Source: Shouchella clausii (GTDB lineage: Bacteria > Bacillota > Bacilli > Bacillales > Bacillaceae_D). From it: 64,000 nucleotides of DNA. A program made the position numbers and the translations under genes. The DNA is taken from assembly GCF_001598215.1 (NCBI RefSeq), contig NZ_BCXJ01000002.1, positions 186,001 to 250,000 of the forward strand, given 5' to 3'. How positions within the stretch are numbered: position 1 is the first letter of the stretch; the number at the start of each line of letters is the position of its first letter. The notes beneath the pieces were generated by a model. It was not told the origin of the DNA. It saw only the letters and a program-made list of their open reading frames with translations, and searched no databases. This document shows positions 15,908 to 25,646 of this stretch, piece after piece.

Positions 15908-16399
15908 CTAAGTTCTTTGACTCACCTGTCCAAGATAAACTTGATTGCCTTCCACCACGACTTCAAAAACATCAAGCGGTCGCGTTGGTGGCGTTCCGGC
16001 GATATTCGTACCATCCTCTTCAAAACGGCCTCCATGGCATGGGCATTGGAACTCGCTCGCATCTTCATTGTACGAAACCGTGCAACCAAGATGAGTGCAT
16101 ACTGAAGATAGAGCGACAACTTTATCGCCGTCCAAATAGATGTAAGCTTCGTGCTCTACTTGTGACTCGTACCATGAGTCAACTTGCGTGAAGCTCCATG
16201 TAAACCGCTGCGGCACATCGGTCAAATCATCCAGTTCGCAAACGAGCTGCATATCCGACTCCGCACCTGCTTTTAAGGCAGGATCAAGGGCAAAGCGAAT
16301 CATCGGCATTAACATGCCAGCAGCCATGAAACCGCCGACGCCAGTGAGCGTGTACGATAAAAATTGCCGTCTTGATACTTTGTGGTCTCTCTCGCTCAC
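15908..16399 (-). CDS. qcrA: Menaquinol:cytochrome c reductase, Rieske iron-sulfur subunit
   Basis: A 163-aa Rieske protein. It has a twin-arginine-like N-terminal SRRQFLSYTLTG before one membrane anchor, and the 2Fe-2S ligands in CTHLGC (about residue 103) and CPCHGG (about 122). The GTG at 16399 is chosen because GGAGGGAAAATA precedes it and the next residues align with B. subtilis QcrA. A second, out-of-frame ATG with its own strong site lies 25 bases upstream. First gene of qcrABC. Confidence 0.95.
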   Translation of the reverse strand: MSERDHKVSRRQFLSYTLTGVGGFMAAGMLMPMIRFALDPALKAGAESDMQLVCELDDLTDVPQRFTWSFTQVDSWYESQVEHEAYIYLDGDKVVALSSVCTHLGCTVSYNEDASEFQCPCHGGRFEEDGTNIAGTPPTRPLDVFEVVVEGNQVYLGQVSQRT

Positions 16400-16424
16400 T
16401 ATTTTCCCTCCTAACAACGTTCAT
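16284..16424 (-). CDS. Possible overlapping upstream ORF at the qcrA start
   Basis: An ATG at 16424 is preceded by AAAAGGAGCACAATT, a better ribosome-binding site than that of qcrA itself. It opens a 46-codon frame that overlaps the start of qcrA in another frame. The peptide is arginine-rich and has no family resemblance. It may be a regulatory or coupling frame rather than a real protein. Confidence 0.3.
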   Translation of the reverse strand: MNVVRRENSERERPQSIKTAIFIVHAHWRRRFHGCWHVNADDSLCP

Positions 16425-16480
16425 AATTGTGCTCCTTTTATTCTGAGCATTCTTAACAAGACTAATACTAGGACGATACC

Positions 16481-16510
16481 ATCATACTATAAACCGCCTA
16501 CATTGCGCAA
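16481..16510 (-). promoter_or_regulatory. Possible qcr promoter
   Basis: On the minus strand TTGCGC (16505-16510) and TATGAT (16481-16486) are spaced 18 bp, about 80 bases upstream of qcrA. It would create a transcript for qcrABC separate from the ypiB-ypiF genes. Confidence 0.4.
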
Positions 16511-16530
16511 TATAAGTTAGAAGAGCGCTT

Positions 16531-16998
16531 TCAGACTTTTTGTTGCCATAGCTGCGATAAAAGGGGAATAAGCTGTTTCAACTGCCCGTCCATCACTTCT
16601 TTACGGTGCTTCGCTTCAACAAATTCAAGGGGAAGCGCCGGCACAAAAAACAGTGCCATTCCGTCAAGCTCCTTTTCAGCCGTTTTCCATTCCCCGTCAG
16701 CAGTCAACAAACAAATGTGGGAAAATGAGGCTGCTTTTAAATCGGCTGCCCACCCTAACAGCCTGTCAATGCGGCTTGCCATTGGTTCTGATTGGGCATA
16801 AGTAAAAGCAGGAAATTGCATGATCCGCCCGTGAAATTGCCGTTCCATTTCATCTGCTAGCTGAGCAGTAAACTCAACCGCTTGCGTCACCGATTTCGCC
16901 TCTGTATCCCACGTTGTTTTCATTAGCGGAATAAGTGCTGTGTCTACATAGTCCGCCGCTTTTAAATATGTATCAATGTCTGCTGCGCGAAACCGCAT
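16531..16998 (-). CDS. ypiF: DUF2487 protein YpiF
   Basis: A 155-aa soluble protein of the YpiF/DUF2487 family, function unknown. It starts MRFRAADIDTYLKAADYVDTA and has MERQFHGRI near residue 60. No cysteine or metal motif is seen. It sits between ypiB and qcrA, as in B. subtilis; a conserved association with the bc complex genes is suggestive only. Confidence 0.85.
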   Translation of the reverse strand: MRFRAADIDTYLKAADYVDTALIPLMKTTWDTEAKSVTQAVEFTAQLADEMERQFHGRIMQFPAFTYAQSEPMASRIDRLLGWAADLKAASFSHICLLTADGEWKTAEKELDGMALFFVPALPLEFVEAKHRKEVMDGQLKQLIPLLSQLWQQKV

Positions 16999-17060
16999 AT
17001 CATCCTCTCCTTTTGTCCCTTTCTAGTATAGCAAAAAAACAGAGCCAGTTGGCCCTGTTT

Positions 17061-17606
17061 TCAAGATTTTCTTAAGCGATTTAGCCGTTCACTCAATTCC
17101 ATGAACGCCTCCTTATCGCCGTTGTCAAGCGCCTCGTCAATTGCTTCCGACAGCTTTTTGAGTTGGAACAAGCGAACAGACTCCTGCAAAAGCGCTTCCG
17201 CTTTTCGCTCAAATGCCTGGGCCCTTTCTTGCGTTTCTGGCAAGTACGGATTGTCTTCGAGCACCGCTAAATACTGCGGGCACGTTAAGCGCTCTTGGAA
17301 GTGGAGCTCAATATATATGTCTTCTGTTTGATTTAAGCGAATGTCGTGGAACGCTTTTTCGCAATCTGTTGTGACATGATGCTTTTTACGGAAAGAAAAT
17401 GGGATTTGTTCGATTCCTTGAGCAGAAATAACCAAAGCTTTTGGCGTGCCTTCAGAATGGTTTAAAAAGTGAACTCGTTCCATTAACGTATCATCATTCA
17501 TCAAGTAGTTCAAAAGCCAAGCACATTCTCGCCTTTTCAGTTGATGGCGTTTGAGAAAGCTACGCAAAAATGCTTTTTTGTCCATGACTGGAACCATATT
17601 GCTCAT
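17061..17606 (-). CDS. ypiB: UPF0302/IDEAL-domain protein YpiB
   Basis: A 181-aa protein made of an N-terminal UPF0302 domain (about residues 10-120) and a C-terminal IDEAL domain whose name-giving motif is plain: AIDEALDNGDKEAFMELS near residue 155. The role is unknown; the IDEAL domain is a short helical module found in Firmicutes. ATG 17606 follows AAAGGGGGAGTGAGCA. It lies between ypiA and ypiF. Confidence 0.9.
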   Translation of the reverse strand: MSNMVPVMDKKAFLRSFLKRHQLKRRECAWLLNYLMNDDTLMERVHFLNHSEGTPKALVISAQGIEQIPFSFRKKHHVTTDCEKAFHDIRLNQTEDIYIELHFQERLTCPQYLAVLEDNPYLPETQERAQAFERKAEALLQESVRLFQLKKLSEAIDEALDNGDKEAFMELSERLNRLRKS

Positions 17607-17735
17607 TGCTCACTCCCCCTTTCTGAATTCGTTGGAAACTTTCCTAAGCTCCTGCATACCTGTAAATTCGCCTTGCCATTGCCTGAATCCTTTTTCTAGC
17701 CACAATTCGTTTTCTACAAATCGCGCTGTAGGAGG

Positions 17736-19019
17736 CTATTCTGCTTGCAATTCATTGAGGAGTTCTGACAAATCACCCCGCTCAGGGCTTTGTTGCAGCG
17801 CTTTTTGAAAAAGTTCTACCGCCTTTTTCCGCTCTCCCTCTTCCAAGAGAAAGTGACCATACTCGCTTAAAAAGTCTGTGTCTTCATGAAAAGCAACATA
17901 GGCCTCTTTGTATTTTTCCCGTGCCGTTTCATAATACTCCAGCTCTTTATGAGCGAGTGCTTCGTACCAAACAAGCAGCGCATCTGTTTCGCCGTAGGAC
18001 TTGGCGTGTTCGACAAGCTCCAGCAAATCGTCAAATCGTTCTTGCTCCCGGAAAAACGCTGCTAGTGTTTGCAATGCCTCTGTATTTGTTGGATTTAAAG
18101 CAATTGCCTGGCGCAAGTATTGTTCAGCGCCGACAAAATCCTGTTGTTTATACAGCAGTTTCCCGGCAAGTAATGGCAGCGCATCATTAAATTCATCCAT
18201 ACGCATGCCCGCGGTCAATGTTTCGAATGCTTCCTCATAACGCCTTTCTGCTTCATAAGCGCGTGCAAGCGGCACATAGACACTTGTGAAATCAGGGTCC
18301 AGTGTCTTCACAGCCTCAAGCTGTTCAATCGCCACCGTGTAATCACCTTGCTGAAAAGCGGTGAAACCAAAGTTAAACAATGCATTCGGCGGAAGTTCAT
18401 TCTGTTTTTGCTGGTGGTAGAGCAAAAGCGCGTCTTCAAACTGGCCATTAGCCCCGTAAGCTTCAGCAAGCGCCAAACCGACATTCATATCGCCTAGCTC
18501 CTCTTTTGCATGCAATGCCTGTTTTAAATACGGGATTGCTTTATTATATGAACCTTGTTCAAGATAAAATTCACCGAGTGCATACGTAATGATGACCTCA
18601 TTAGGCGCTTTTTTATGGGCAGCAAGCAGTCTTTGCTCAGCTGCTTCATCAAGAGATTGCAACTGGTATAAATCAGCAAGCAGCAGTTGAGCTTGTAAAA
18701 AACTTGGATCGTTTTCGCCGATCTCTAGCAAAAACTCAATCGCTTCGTCTTCTTGGTCGGCGTCAATCATCATTTCTGCCGCCAAAACGTACAACTCCCC
18801 TTCATCAGGGTATAATTCGAGCAATTGTTCAATAAGCGGCCGTGCTTTATCAACATGTCCTAGCTCATAATAAAGCTCCGCTGCTTGGTAGAGCTGGTCA
18901 TGGTTCGTTGTATTCGCAAACGTATCTAGTAAACGGAGTGCTTCTTCTACATTCCCAGATTCAATCGATGCATAAACTTTCTTTTTTATATCCACAAAAA
19001 CATCATGCTCCTTTTGCAT
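17736..19019 (-). CDS. ypiA: Tetratricopeptide-repeat protein YpiA
   Basis: A 427-aa protein made almost wholly of TPR helix pairs, about ten in number. Typical repeats are ELYYELGHVDKARPLIEQLLELYP near residue 50 and EQYLRQAIALNPTNTEALQTLAAFF near 290. TPR arrays bind partner proteins; the partner is unknown. It lacks a signal peptide. It is the first gene of the ypiA-ypiB-ypiF group. A promoter with TTGAAA-16-TATAAA lies right before it. Confidence 0.9.
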   Translation of the reverse strand: MQKEHDVFVDIKKKVYASIESGNVEEALRLLDTFANTTNHDQLYQAAELYYELGHVDKARPLIEQLLELYPDEGELYVLAAEMMIDADQEDEAIEFLLEIGENDPSFLQAQLLLADLYQLQSLDEAAEQRLLAAHKKAPNEVIITYALGEFYLEQGSYNKAIPYLKQALHAKEELGDMNVGLALAEAYGANGQFEDALLLYHQQKQNELPPNALFNFGFTAFQQGDYTVAIEQLEAVKTLDPDFTSVYVPLARAYEAERRYEEAFETLTAGMRMDEFNDALPLLAGKLLYKQQDFVGAEQYLRQAIALNPTNTEALQTLAAFFREQERFDDLLELVEHAKSYGETDALLVWYEALAHKELEYYETAREKYKEAYVAFHEDTDFLSEYGHFLLEEGERKKAVELFQKALQQSPERGDLSELLNELQAE

Positions 19020-19034
19020 GCTTCTTGCCTTTAT

Positions 19035-19062
19035 TTTATAGTAAGCAATTGTGCCCTTTCAA
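19035..19062 (-). promoter_or_regulatory. Promoter of ypiA
   Basis: On the minus strand TTGAAA (19057-19062) and TATAAA (19035-19040) are spaced 16 bp. The expected start is only about 10 bases from the ypiA ATG, which implies a very short leader. Confidence 0.5.
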
Positions 19063-19111
19063 CCATTCTGTTTGCCCATCATTTTAAAAAAATCTTTTAT
19101 GGCAAAACCTG

Positions 19112-19146
19112 TTGACAATGGAAGCGTTTTCGTTTATTCTCTAATT
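19112..19146 (+). promoter_or_regulatory. Promoter with cre-like site for the candidate sRNA
   Basis: A consensus TTGACA (19112-19117) and TATTCT (19135-19140) are spaced exactly 17 bp. Between them TGGAAGCGTTTTCG (19119-19132) matches 13 of 14 positions of the CcpA-type cre consensus TGNAARCGNWWWCA. It points away from ypiA and has no gene downstream on the same strand. Confidence 0.6.
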
Positions 19147-19242
19147 AGCGTATGGTTTCTCTCCACTCCTATCCATACATTCTTAGCTATTATGGCTAAA
19201 TCCATTTGTAAACGCTTTCGTTTACAGGTGGATTCTTTTTTT
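19147..19242 (+). ncRNA. Candidate small RNA with CU-rich loop
   Basis: A full transcription unit of about 96 nt. Stem 1 pairs GTATGG (19150-19155) with CCATAC (19173-19178) around a 17-nt loop TTTCTCTCCACTCCTAT, a strong complement to GGAG-type ribosome-binding sites. Stem 2 pairs TTAGC (19183-19187) with GCTAA (19195-19199). Stem 3 is a 16-bp hairpin (19199-19214 with 19219-19234) followed by T7, an excellent terminator. Its arms also contain a second cre-like sequence. This is the general plan of base-pairing sRNAs that block translation. The 84-codon frame that crosses it has no ribosome-binding site. No known family is recognised. Confidence 0.6.
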
Positions 19243-19247
19243 GGGGC

Positions 19248-19274
19248 AAAAAAGCAAGCACATGGCTTGCTTTT
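19248..19274 (-). terminator. Terminator of the aro/trp supra-operon
   Basis: AAAAGCAAGC (19250-19259) pairs with GCTTGCTTTT (19265-19274), followed on the minus strand by TTTTTTG. It is about 140 nt past the aroA stop, with a divergent repeat copy in between. Confidence 0.75.
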
Positions 19275-19390
19275 AGACTATAAACACTGCTCGTATCTTC
19301 GTTGATCTGCTTTGCAACTGTTCACGCACACGGAACCATTTGCTCCTGCCCTCGTTTTCCTTGACTACGCGTCTCTCTCTACAACCGATT
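19275..19390. repeat. Dispersed 3'-end repeat, copy 3 (divergent)
   Basis: Starts AGACTATAAACACTGCTCGTATCTTCG, a clear relative of AGACTGTAGACAAACGCTCGCATCC in other copies when read piecewise, then diverges; the far end is uncertain. It lies between the aroA stop codon and the operon terminator. Confidence 0.5.
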
Positions 19391-19412
19391 TCGATTTGCT
19401 TGGAGGTTTTTT

Positions 19413-20705
19413 CTACTGTAGCGATTGTAAATGCTCAAAAAACTGAGGATACGATACAGAAATCGCGCCAGTGTTTGCTAATTCTACCGGTCCATTTGCG
19501 CATAAAGAGGCAATGACGAGCGCCATGCCAATACGGTGGTCGCCATGGGAATCCACTTTCCCGCCTGTAAGTGGCTCACCGCCACGGATAATCATACCGT
19601 CGTTGGTCGCTTCAATGTCGGCACCAAGCTTAGCCAATTCGCCTACAACCGTATCAATGCGGTTTGTTTCTTTCACTTTTAGCTCTTCAGCATCTCGGAT
19701 GATGGTTGTGCCCGTAATTTGCGTAGCAAGCACTGCTAAAACCGGTATTTCATCAATTAACGTGGGCACTTCCTCTCCTTCAATGACAAACGGCGAGAGC
19801 TTGCTTGTTGATATTGTGATATCGCCCCGTGGCTCACCGCCTGCAGTCACTTGTTCGTCAATCGACAGCTTTGCTCCACTCCGCTTCAAGACTTCAAGAA
19901 TTCCAGCACGCGTTGGATTTAAGCCTACATTCTTTAAGTGGACGCGACTCCCTGGAACGATACAGCCTGCGACAAGGAAAAAGGCCGCCGACGAAATATC
20001 CCCTGGAACAATGACGTCTGCTGCTTGGAGGGACTGGCCGCCTTGAATAGAAATGGTCTTGCCCGCTGTCTTCACTTCGACGCCAAAAGCTTGAAGCATT
20101 CGTTCTGTATGGTCTCTTGTTGTTTGCGGCTCTGTAACGGATGTTTGCCCTTCTGCTTGCAATCCCGCTAACAGAAGCGCTGATTTGACTTGTGCGCTTG
20201 CTACAGGCATCGTATACTCGATTGCTTTCGTCTGCCCACCACGGATCGATAACGGTGTTTTATTTCCCATTTCCCGTCCGTCAATTTGCGCGCCCATTTG
20301 GCGAAGTGGTGCAGTCACCCGTGCCATCGGTCGTTTGCCAATCGAATCGTCACCGACAACGACCGAATGGAAAGGCCGACCAGAAAGGACGCCCAATAGC
20401 AAACGGATCGTTGTGCCGGAATTGCCGACATCTAACACCCCATTTGGCTCTTTCAGCCCATCTAACCCTTTACCTTCAACCGTGACTTTGTCGCCTTCTT
20501 GTTCAATCGCCACGCCCATTTGCCGAAAACAGGCGATCGTGCTTAAACAATCATCGCCAGGAAGAAATCCGCTGACGTTTGTTGTGCCATTCGCCATAGC
20601 GCCAAACATGACAGCACGGTGTGAAATCGATTTATCGCCAGGCACGACAATTGTCCCTGACAAACCTGATTCTGCTTTGTTTAGCACCTTTATCGTCTCG
20701 TCCAT
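19413..20705 (-). CDS. aroA: 3-phosphoshikimate 1-carboxyvinyltransferase (EPSP synthase)
   Basis: Adds enolpyruvate from PEP to shikimate-3-phosphate, the sixth shikimate step. The 430-aa protein has [17 protein letters not shown] near residue 23, the PEP/glyphosate region [14 protein letters not shown] near 92 and KETNRI near 345. The NSGTTIR form resembles the class II type described in Bacillus and other glyphosate-tolerant enzymes; tolerance is not shown. ATG 20705 follows AAGGAGAAGAGT. Last gene of the supra-operon; B. subtilis names it aroE. Confidence 0.96.
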   Translation of the reverse strand: MDETIKVLNKAESGLSGTIVVPGDKSISHRAVMFGAMANGTTNVSGFLPGDDCLSTIACFRQMGVAIEQEGDKVTVEGKGLDGLKEPNGVLDVGNSGTTIRLLLGVLSGRPFHSVVVGDDSIGKRPMARVTAPLRQMGAQIDGREMGNKTPLSIRGGQTKAIEYTMPVASAQVKSALLLAGLQAEGQTSVTEPQTTRDHTERMLQAFGVEVKTAGKTISIQGGQSLQAADVIVPGDISSAAFFLVAGCIVPGSRVHLKNVGLNPTRAGILEVLKRSGAKLSIDEQVTAGGEPRGDITISTSKLSPFVIEGEEVPTLIDEIPVLAVLATQITGTTIIRDAEELKVKETNRIDTVVGELAKLGADIEATNDGMIIRGGEPLTGGKVDSHGDHRIGMALVIASLCANGPVELANTGAISVSYPQFFEHLQSLQ

Positions 20706-20715
20706 ACTCTTCTCC

Positions 20716-21813
20716 TTATATCGTGTAAGTTTCATACATATGCCGTTTCAGTTCTTCCTGGGCATGTACTCGATCCTCTTCTGAACGGAAACTAAGGCGT
20801 AAAACGCCCATAATGTCTTCCCGCGTCTCTAATATTCGAATATTGGTAATGCTAATTTCTTTATTAGCAAGTATCCTTGTCACATCGGAAATAACGCCTG
20901 GATGGTCGGGAACATCGACGAACAAATCATAAAAAGCCGGTATGGCACCTTTTTCGCGCTGTGGCAACTCTTCACGGAATGCTTTTGCTTCTTGGAAGTA
21001 AGCATGAATGGCTTTGCCGTCGCAGCGTTCAACCATTTCCTTTACGGAATCCATCTCGATTTGCCATTCGGCAAATAGGCGTAGCATTTCTTCTTTATTA
21101 TGCAAAAGCACATCACGCCACATGACCGGGCTCGCTGAGGCAATCCGCGTAATGTCCCTGAAACCACCTGCCGCTAATTGGGCTACCTCTGGATCGGTTT
21201 TTTCAAGCTTTTTGAGCTGATGGACTAGGCTAGCTGCAATAATATGGGGGAAATGGCTCACTGTGCCTGCCAGTTTGTCATGCTGTTGTGGTTCCATCTG
21301 CAAAAAACGCGCTTTCGTGCCTTTCAACAAATTTTGCAAGGCGATAATATGGCGCGGCTCACTATTCTTGCCAGGGGCAAGCAAGTAAAACGCATTTTCA
21401 AACAAATGTGCTTTTGCTGCCTCGACGCCCGATTTATGTGAGCCTGCCATCGGATGACCGCCAATAAAGCAGACGTTGTCACCGAAATGTTTATCAGCAG
21501 CCGCGGCAATATCTTGCTTTGTCGAGCCGACATCAGTGACTATGACCCCCTGTTTCAACGAGATCGTGCTAAGCTGCTCAATCAATTCAATCGTTTTGCT
21601 TACCGGCACTGCCAAAATGATAAAATCAGCCGCTTGTGCGCCTTCTTCTAGGCTTGAGGCAGCCTTATCAATTACGCCAAGTGCTTTGGCCATATGGAGC
21701 TGTTCGGCTGAAATATCATAGCCGACCAAATGGACATCTTGGTCGCGCTTGATTGCAAGCGAGATGGAGCCGCCAATCAACCCCATCCCGACAACAAATG
21801 CTGTACGCTTCAT
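20716..21813 (-). CDS. tyrA: Prephenate dehydrogenase
   Basis: Oxidatively decarboxylates prephenate to 4-hydroxyphenylpyruvate on the tyrosine route. The 365-aa protein begins with the NAD motif [16 protein letters not shown]. It has [16 protein letters not shown] near residue 120, holding substrate-binding residues, and a C-terminal ACT domain (about 295-365, [16 protein letters not shown]), which suggests feedback control by an amino acid. It ends 10 bases before aroA and follows hisC. Confidence 0.95.
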   Translation of the reverse strand: MKRTAFVVGMGLIGGSISLAIKRDQDVHLVGYDISAEQLHMAKALGVIDKAASSLEEGAQAADFIILAVPVSKTIELIEQLSTISLKQGVIVTDVGSTKQDIAAAADKHFGDNVCFIGGHPMAGSHKSGVEAAKAHLFENAFYLLAPGKNSEPRHIIALQNLLKGTKARFLQMEPQQHDKLAGTVSHFPHIIAASLVHQLKKLEKTDPEVAQLAAGGFRDITRIASASPVMWRDVLLHNKEEMLRLFAEWQIEMDSVKEMVERCDGKAIHAYFQEAKAFREELPQREKGAIPAFYDLFVDVPDHPGVISDVTRILANKEISITNIRILETREDIMGVLRLSFRSEEDRVHAQEELKRHMYETYTI

Positions 21814-21835
21814 GTCAATACCATTCTCCTACTCT

Positions 21836-22945
21836 TTATGCGCCTAAGCTTGCAAGGAGCTGGTCCAAAATCTCAGGAGCTTTTTCGATAAAGGCATCAT
21901 TTTCTGCCTCATTGCCTATGGAAATGCGGATTGCCGTCGGGTAACCGAGCGCTTCCCCTGAGCGGAGAATAAAGCCATTTTCAAGAAAAGCTTGAAAGAC
22001 CACATCTCCCGGAATCCCTGTTTCCACTAGTAAGAAGTTTGTTTCCGACGGAAACACAAACATCCCTCTCGCTTCAAAGAAAGCGCGCAATTTTGCCTTT
22101 TCGACACTGTTTTTTTGCCTGCACGCTGCAATAAACGCTTCGTCTTCTAATGCTGCGAGCGCGGCTGTGTGGGCGAGGATGTTGTTGTTAAAGGGCAATC
22201 GCACAGGCTCAACTTGGCGAGCAATCTCACGCTGGCTAATGCCGTAGCCGACGCGGAGGCCCGCAAGGCCATATGCTTTTGAGAACGTCCGCAACACAAC
22301 TAGCTGCGGGTATGCGTTTAGCAGCGCGACGCTGTTTGGGAAGTCTTCTAATTCTACATATTCATAGTACGCTTCATCAACAACGACCAAGCATGTGGTT
22401 GGAACGTCGTCTAAAAACTTTTTCAAATCGGCTTCGCCGAGTGCGACCCCATTTGGATTGTTAGGATTGCAAATCCAGACAATCCGCGTTTGGCCGTCAA
22501 TCGCTGCAAGCATTGCGTCTAAATCGTGGGAGCCGTCTTCTTTAACGGTTATTTCTTTTATTGTTGCCCCTTCAATCGTTGCATTTAACTTGTACTGAGA
22601 AAAAGAGGGCGTCGCCATAACCGTGTTGGTCTCAGGCGTTAAAAAACTTCTGCATAGTAGTTGAATAACTTCATCGGTACCATTTCCTAATATAAGCTGT
22701 CCTTCATCTACTTTATGTTTGGCAGCAAGTGCTTTGCGCAAGGCTGTGCCATAGCCATCCGGATACAAAAACGTTTTTGATACTCCATCGGCAATCGCCT
22801 TTGCCACAGCAGGAGACGCCCCATACGGATTTTCATTCGATGCCATTTTTATGACGGTCTCTAAACCGTATTCCCTTTTCACATCTTCAATCGGCTTGCC
22901 TGGGGCATATGGCGGCAACCCTTGTATTTGTTTTTTTGCTAACAT
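21836..22945 (-). CDS. hisC: Histidinol-phosphate/aromatic aminotransferase
   Basis: A 369-aa PLP-dependent class I/II aminotransferase. In Bacillus the one enzyme serves histidine synthesis and also transaminates aromatic keto acids for Tyr and Phe, which explains its place here. The PLP lysine lies in RTFSKAYGLAGLRVGYG near residue 220; NPNNPNG near 155 and YYEYVE near 195 bind cofactor. The gene lies between trpA and tyrA as in B. subtilis. Confidence 0.95.
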   Translation of the reverse strand: MLAKKQIQGLPPYAPGKPIEDVKREYGLETVIKMASNENPYGASPAVAKAIADGVSKTFLYPDGYGTALRKALAAKHKVDEGQLILGNGTDEVIQLLCRSFLTPETNTVMATPSFSQYKLNATIEGATIKEITVKEDGSHDLDAMLAAIDGQTRIVWICNPNNPNGVALGEADLKKFLDDVPTTCLVVVDEAYYEYVELEDFPNSVALLNAYPQLVVLRTFSKAYGLAGLRVGYGISQREIARQVEPVRLPFNNNILAHTAALAALEDEAFIAACRQKNSVEKAKLRAFFEARGMFVFPSETNFLLVETGIPGDVVFQAFLENGFILRSGEALGYPTAIRISIGNEAENDAFIEKAPEILDQLLASLGA

Positions 22946-23013
22946 CGTGTCTGCACCTGCTTTCCCTAGTCTTACTAGCTATCCTACGCAAAATCAAGCG
23001 TACTAGCAACTGT

Positions 23014-23823
23014 TTAATAGGTCGGAGCGGGATGAAGGAGAGAATTGACATATTGCTCAATTTCTTTGACTGCTTCATCTCGTGATTCCGCCTGTTTCAA
23101 CGCCTCGCATCTGAGGCCAATTTGCTCAACAATCGCGCTCCCGATCACAACACCGTCAGCATGGCGCCCCATTTCCTCAACTTGTTCGTAGCTGGAAATG
23201 CCAAATCCAACTACATACGGGACAGGCGATGCTTCTTTTACCAGCTTTAAAAAAGCTTCCACTTGTGGATGAAGTGTTTTTCTCGCGCCGGTTACGCCTA
23301 GTGAGGATACACAGTAAAGGAAGCCTTGGGCGCGGCTGGCAATCGCTTTGATCCGTTGCTGAGATGTTGGCGCTACAAGTGAAATAAGGGCAAGCCCTTG
23401 TTTTTCGCACTCATTAGCCAATGTTTCGCTCTCTTCAAACGGCAAATCGGGAACGAGGAGGCCGTCAATTCCGTAGTCGCATGCCGTCTCGCAAAAACGT
23501 TCAAACCCAAATTGTAGCAAAGGGTTGGCGTAAGTAAAGACAATAACAGGAATTGTAAGCCCCGCTTTCCTCATTTCCGGGACGAGCGCCATAGCCTTAG
23601 CCAGCGTCATCCCTCCTGCTAGTGCACGTTTGGAGGCGTTTTGAATGACCGGCCCATCTGCCAACGGGTCAGAATAAGGAATGCCAAGCTCTAGTACATC
23701 CGCCCCACTTCTCTGTAATGAGAGTGCGAGGGCGATGGTTGCTTCTGGCACCGGGTCTCCAGCGGTAATGAATGGAATAAACAAGTTGCCCTTTTTTACA
23801 GCGTCAGTAAGCCGCTTATTCAT
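23014..23823 (-). CDS. trpA: Tryptophan synthase alpha subunit
   Basis: Cleaves indole-3-glycerol phosphate to indole and glyceraldehyde-3-phosphate. The 269-aa TIM barrel begins [10 protein letters not shown]. It holds the catalytic Glu and Asp in [18 protein letters not shown] (about residues 45-62) and the phosphate loop near VGFGISS (about 208). It overlaps the end of trpB by 8 nt, so the two are translationally coupled. Confidence 0.97.
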   Translation of the reverse strand: MNKRLTDAVKKGNLFIPFITAGDPVPEATIALALSLQRSGADVLELGIPYSDPLADGPVIQNASKRALAGGMTLAKAMALVPEMRKAGLTIPVIVFTYANPLLQFGFERFCETACDYGIDGLLVPDLPFEESETLANECEKQGLALISLVAPTSQQRIKAIASRAQGFLYCVSSLGVTGARKTLHPQVEAFLKLVKEASPVPYVVGFGISSYEQVEEMGRHADGVVIGSAIVEQIGLRCEALKQAESRDEAVKEIEQYVNSLLHPAPTY

Positions 23824-25015
23824 CGTACCCCTCCTTATAAACCCGCTGCAATGTGTGCATATCCTTATCGCCTCTGCCTGACAAGCATACGAGCACAGAT
23901 TGGTTTGGCGTCATCGTTTTCGCCATTTGAAAAGCTTTAGCCAACGCATGAGCCGATTCAATTGCAGGAATGATTCCTTCCTCTTTTGCAAGAAGCGCAA
24001 GTGCCTCGAGCGCCTCTTTATCGGTTACAGCTTCATAACGGACTCGCTTTTGGGCGGCCAAATAGGCATGCTCAGGGCCAACGCCAGGGTAATCCAATCC
24101 TGCGGAAATCGAGTAAGGCTCCATGATTTGCCCAGCTTCATCTTGAAGCAAGTACGTAAGCGAGCCATGGATAATTCCTTTCGAACCTTTGCTGATCGTG
24201 GCAGCATGTTCGGCTGTATCGAGCCCCCGTCCTGCCGCTTCGACGCCGACAAGCTCCACTTCATCCTCGAGAAACGGGTAAAACATACCGATTGCGTTGC
24301 TGCCACCGCCAACACAAGCAACAATTGTATCAGGCAGCCGTCCTGTCTTTTTTGCAATCTGCTGTTTCGCTTCATCGCCAATTACACGCTGGAAATTGCG
24401 GACCATTTTCGGATAAGGATGTGGGCCAACTACAGAGCCGATTAGATAAAACGTATCATCTGCGTGGGAGACCCAATAGCGAATCGCTTCATTTGTGGCG
24501 TCTTTTAGCGTCCGGCTTCCCGTTTCCGCCGGAACGACTTCCGCTCCAAGCAATTCCATGCGGAATACATTTAACTCTTGCCGCTTCATGTCTTCCACGC
24601 CCATAAACACTTTGCATTCCATGCCAAGGCGGCTAGCAACCGTTGCCGTGGCGACGCCGTGCTGGCCTGCCCCTGTTTCGGCGACAAGCTTGTTTTTACC
24701 CATTCGTTTTGCAAGGAGCCCTTGGCCAATTGCATTATTCAATTTATGGGCCCCAGTATGAACCAAATCTTCCCGTTTTAAATAGATATTGGCTCCGCCT
24801 AATTTTGCGCTAATGTTTTTTGCAAACGTCAGCGGTGTTTCCCTGCCTGCATATTCAGCCAAGTCGGCTTTTAGCTCTCCTATAAAAGCGGGATCAACCA
24901 TCGCTTTTGCCAGCCCAGCTTCCAACTCTTCAATTGCCGACATTAATGTTTCGGGAACATATTTGCCGCCGAACTCGCCAAAACGGCCGCGGCTATCTGG
25001 TATTGTTTCCTGCAT
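23816..25015 (-). CDS. trpB: Tryptophan synthase beta subunit
   Basis: Condenses indole with serine using PLP. The 399-aa protein has the cofactor lysine in [13 protein letters not shown] (about residue 85) and the phosphate-binding GGGSNAIG (about 228). It starts [17 protein letters not shown] near residue 7. The ATG at 25015 is supported by GGGGGTCC; the family length agrees. It overlaps the end of trpF by 23 nt. Confidence 0.97.
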   Translation of the reverse strand: MQETIPDSRGRFGEFGGKYVPETLMSAIEELEAGLAKAMVDPAFIGELKADLAEYAGRETPLTFAKNISAKLGGANIYLKREDLVHTGAHKLNNAIGQGLLAKRMGKNKLVAETGAGQHGVATATVASRLGMECKVFMGVEDMKRQELNVFRMELLGAEVVPAETGSRTLKDATNEAIRYWVSHADDTFYLIGSVVGPHPYPKMVRNFQRVIGDEAKQQIAKKTGRLPDTIVACVGGGSNAIGMFYPFLEDEVELVGVEAAGRGLDTAEHAATISKGSKGIIHGSLTYLLQDEAGQIMEPYSISAGLDYPGVGPEHAYLAAQKRVRYEAVTDKEALEALALLAKEEGIIPAIESAHALAKAFQMAKTMTPNQSVLVCLSGRGDKDMHTLQRVYKEGYDE

Positions 25016-25646
25016 AATGGACCCCCGCTTCTTGTTCAAGGCGCGCTATTTTTGCGACGCTTTTTTTTCCGTTCTCTTCAATTCCGCTCGATACATCCAG
25101 TCCGTCTACTTGGTAGTGGGCAAGCTCGACGACGTTTTCAGGCGTAATTCCGCCTGCAATAAGCACTTGCGTACCTTGCCGAACTCCTTCTTCCTTATAA
25201 GAAGGGATCTGTTTCCAGTCGAATGATTCGCCTGTTCCGCCCCAGCCTTTGGCACTTTTACAATCAATTACATAGCCATCGGCCATGCCTGCAAAAGCCT
25301 GCATGATGCTGAGCGCGCTGCTTGAATGATGGATCGCTTTCCATACCTGCTTTTGTGTTCGGTCCTTGACGGCCTGCAAAAAGGCAGGCGTTTCGGAGCC
25401 ATGTAACTGGATCACATCAAATAGGCCACTGCTGGCAATTTGTGCGATTGTGTCAAGTGATTCATTCACAAAAAGCGCTACCGTTTGCTTCGTGCTAATG
25501 TCGGTTGTAGCCAACCATTGTGCCACATCATGAAGGGCAACTTTCCGCTTGCTGTTTGCCAATACGAAGCCCATGTAATCACAGTGAGAAGCTGCTGCTA
25601 CTTCGACATCCTCTTGCTGATGGAGTCCACAATATTTTAATTTCAT
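24993..25646 (-). CDS. trpF: Phosphoribosylanthranilate isomerase
   Basis: Converts phosphoribosyl-anthranilate to the carboxyphenylamino-deoxyribulose phosphate. The 217-aa TIM barrel begins KLKYCGL, where the Cys is the general base. It has QLHGSETP near residue 78 and the phosphate-binding DVSSGIE near 185. It overlaps trpC by 4 nt and trpB by 23 nt within the operon. Confidence 0.95.
   Translation of the reverse strand: MKLKYCGLHQQEDVEVAAASHCDYMGFVLANSKRKVALHDVAQWLATTDISTKQTVALFVNESLDTIAQIASSGLFDVIQLHGSETPAFLQAVKDRTQKQVWKAIHHSSSALSIMQAFAGMADGYVIDCKSAKGWGGTGESFDWKQIPSYKEEGVRQGTQVLIAGGITPENVVELAHYQVDGLDVSSGIEENGKKSVAKIARLEQEAGVHYAGNNTR

Noticed and set aside
19051-19305. Plus-strand frame of 84 codons across the sRNA candidate
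   Set aside because: It has no ribosome-binding site and runs through the promoter, three stems and two terminators.
23900-24445. Plus-strand frame of 181 codons antisense to trpB
   Set aside because: It is a shadow of a well-supported gene, with no start signal.
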